The notes under the pieces are model-generated. The model had not been told where the DNA came from. It saw nothing but the letters and a program-made list of their open reading frames with translations, and made no database searches. Made by a program: the position numbers and the translations under genes. DNA of 64,000 bases from an uncultured Psychrobacter sp. (lineage in GTDB: Bacteria > Pseudomonadota > Gammaproteobacteria > Pseudomonadales > Moraxellaceae), in assembly GCF_947495825.1 (NCBI RefSeq), contig NZ_CANMAH010000001.1, positions 592,314 through 656,313 of the forward strand. The letters run 5' to 3'. Below are positions 63,943 through 64,000 of this stretch, in pieces. Each line of letters starts with the position of its first letter. The stretch's first letter is position 1.

Positions 63943-64000
63943 AATCGATACAGCCCATATCATGAAACAGTTTAGGTAGATTATTCTCCATCCATCCTTG
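63943..64000. other. Window end, nothing seen
   Basis: These 58 bases after the last gene show no open frame or structure that can be judged. Confidence 0.5.

Overview
The window looks like a chromosomal segment of a Moraxellaceae gammaproteobacterium, most probably Psychrobacter. This is inferred from the moderate, slightly AT-rich base composition, the scattered type II secretion genes (gspI, gspH and gspE apart), and a type VI secretion (T6SS) locus carrying a TagX-like L,D-peptidase and an unusual TssJ-like lipoprotein, a gene set known from Acinetobacter and relatives. No rRNA, CRISPR array, prophage or intact insertion sequence is visible. There is one tRNA gene, tRNA-Leu(CAA).

Layout. 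1-6654: type II secretion pseudopilins GspI (partial) and GspH, a TetR regulator, TatD nuclease, a hexapeptide acyltransferase, GspE and the tRNA methyltransferase TrmO. 7134-8200: ferredoxin-NADP reductase and tRNA-Leu with a clear promoter and terminator. 8263-15446: an arginine/opine-type catabolic cluster (YfcC transporter, opine dehydrogenase family enzyme, YjiH-type membrane protein, arginase, ornithine cyclodeaminase) facing a divergent Lrp/AsnC regulator. The logical route is opine or arginine to ornithine to proline. 16090-25611: an acidic protein of unknown function, then a copper-resistance block (Met-rich small proteins, DUF305, CopB, CopA, DUF411 lipoprotein, cytochrome c) facing a CusR/CopR-CusS/CopS two-component system, with a CusR-like palindrome inside. 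25653-28811: arsenic operon arsR-arsC-arsH-arsB. 28985-37928: a BCCT transporter, a DUF3726 protein, a large unknown protein, an M19 dipeptidase-like protein lacking key metal ligands, an aldehyde dehydrogenase, RidA and a LysR regulator, probably uptake and breakdown of a betaine-like compound. 37990-39780: NhaP2-type cation/proton antiporter.

40086-63942: the most interesting part. A T6SS locus (tssL, tssK, TssJ-like lipoprotein, tagX on the minus strand; an unknown membrane protein, tssM, tagF, an OmpA-family protein and vgrG on the plus strand) runs into an effector array. The full-length VgrG is followed by an effector and a likely immunity gene. Two further partial copies of the VgrG 3' half, without the N-terminal part, then appear at 56402-57274 and 61185-62592. 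All three copies keep a nearly identical beta-helical tail up to a KGGKH...GG(G/R)MD boundary and then switch to different transthyretin-like C-terminal domains. Each is followed at once by a different putative effector: a DUF6402-like protein, a Tde-like Ntox15 DNase with its GAD-like/DUF1851 (Tdi) immunity protein, and a protein with a caspase/CHAT-like His-Gly and Cys pattern. Between the copies lie an orphan GH-E nuclease tip, an ankyrin-repeat protein and a second Tdi paralogue. This resembles the displaced-tip arrays known for Rhs and CDI toxins, but built on VgrG, and could allow exchange of the spike tip together with its cargo.

Other points of note are a dispersed structured repeat (28279-28354 and 36270-36362) whose two copies differ in sequence but keep perfectly paired stems, and a nested palindromic repeat at 34555-34671.
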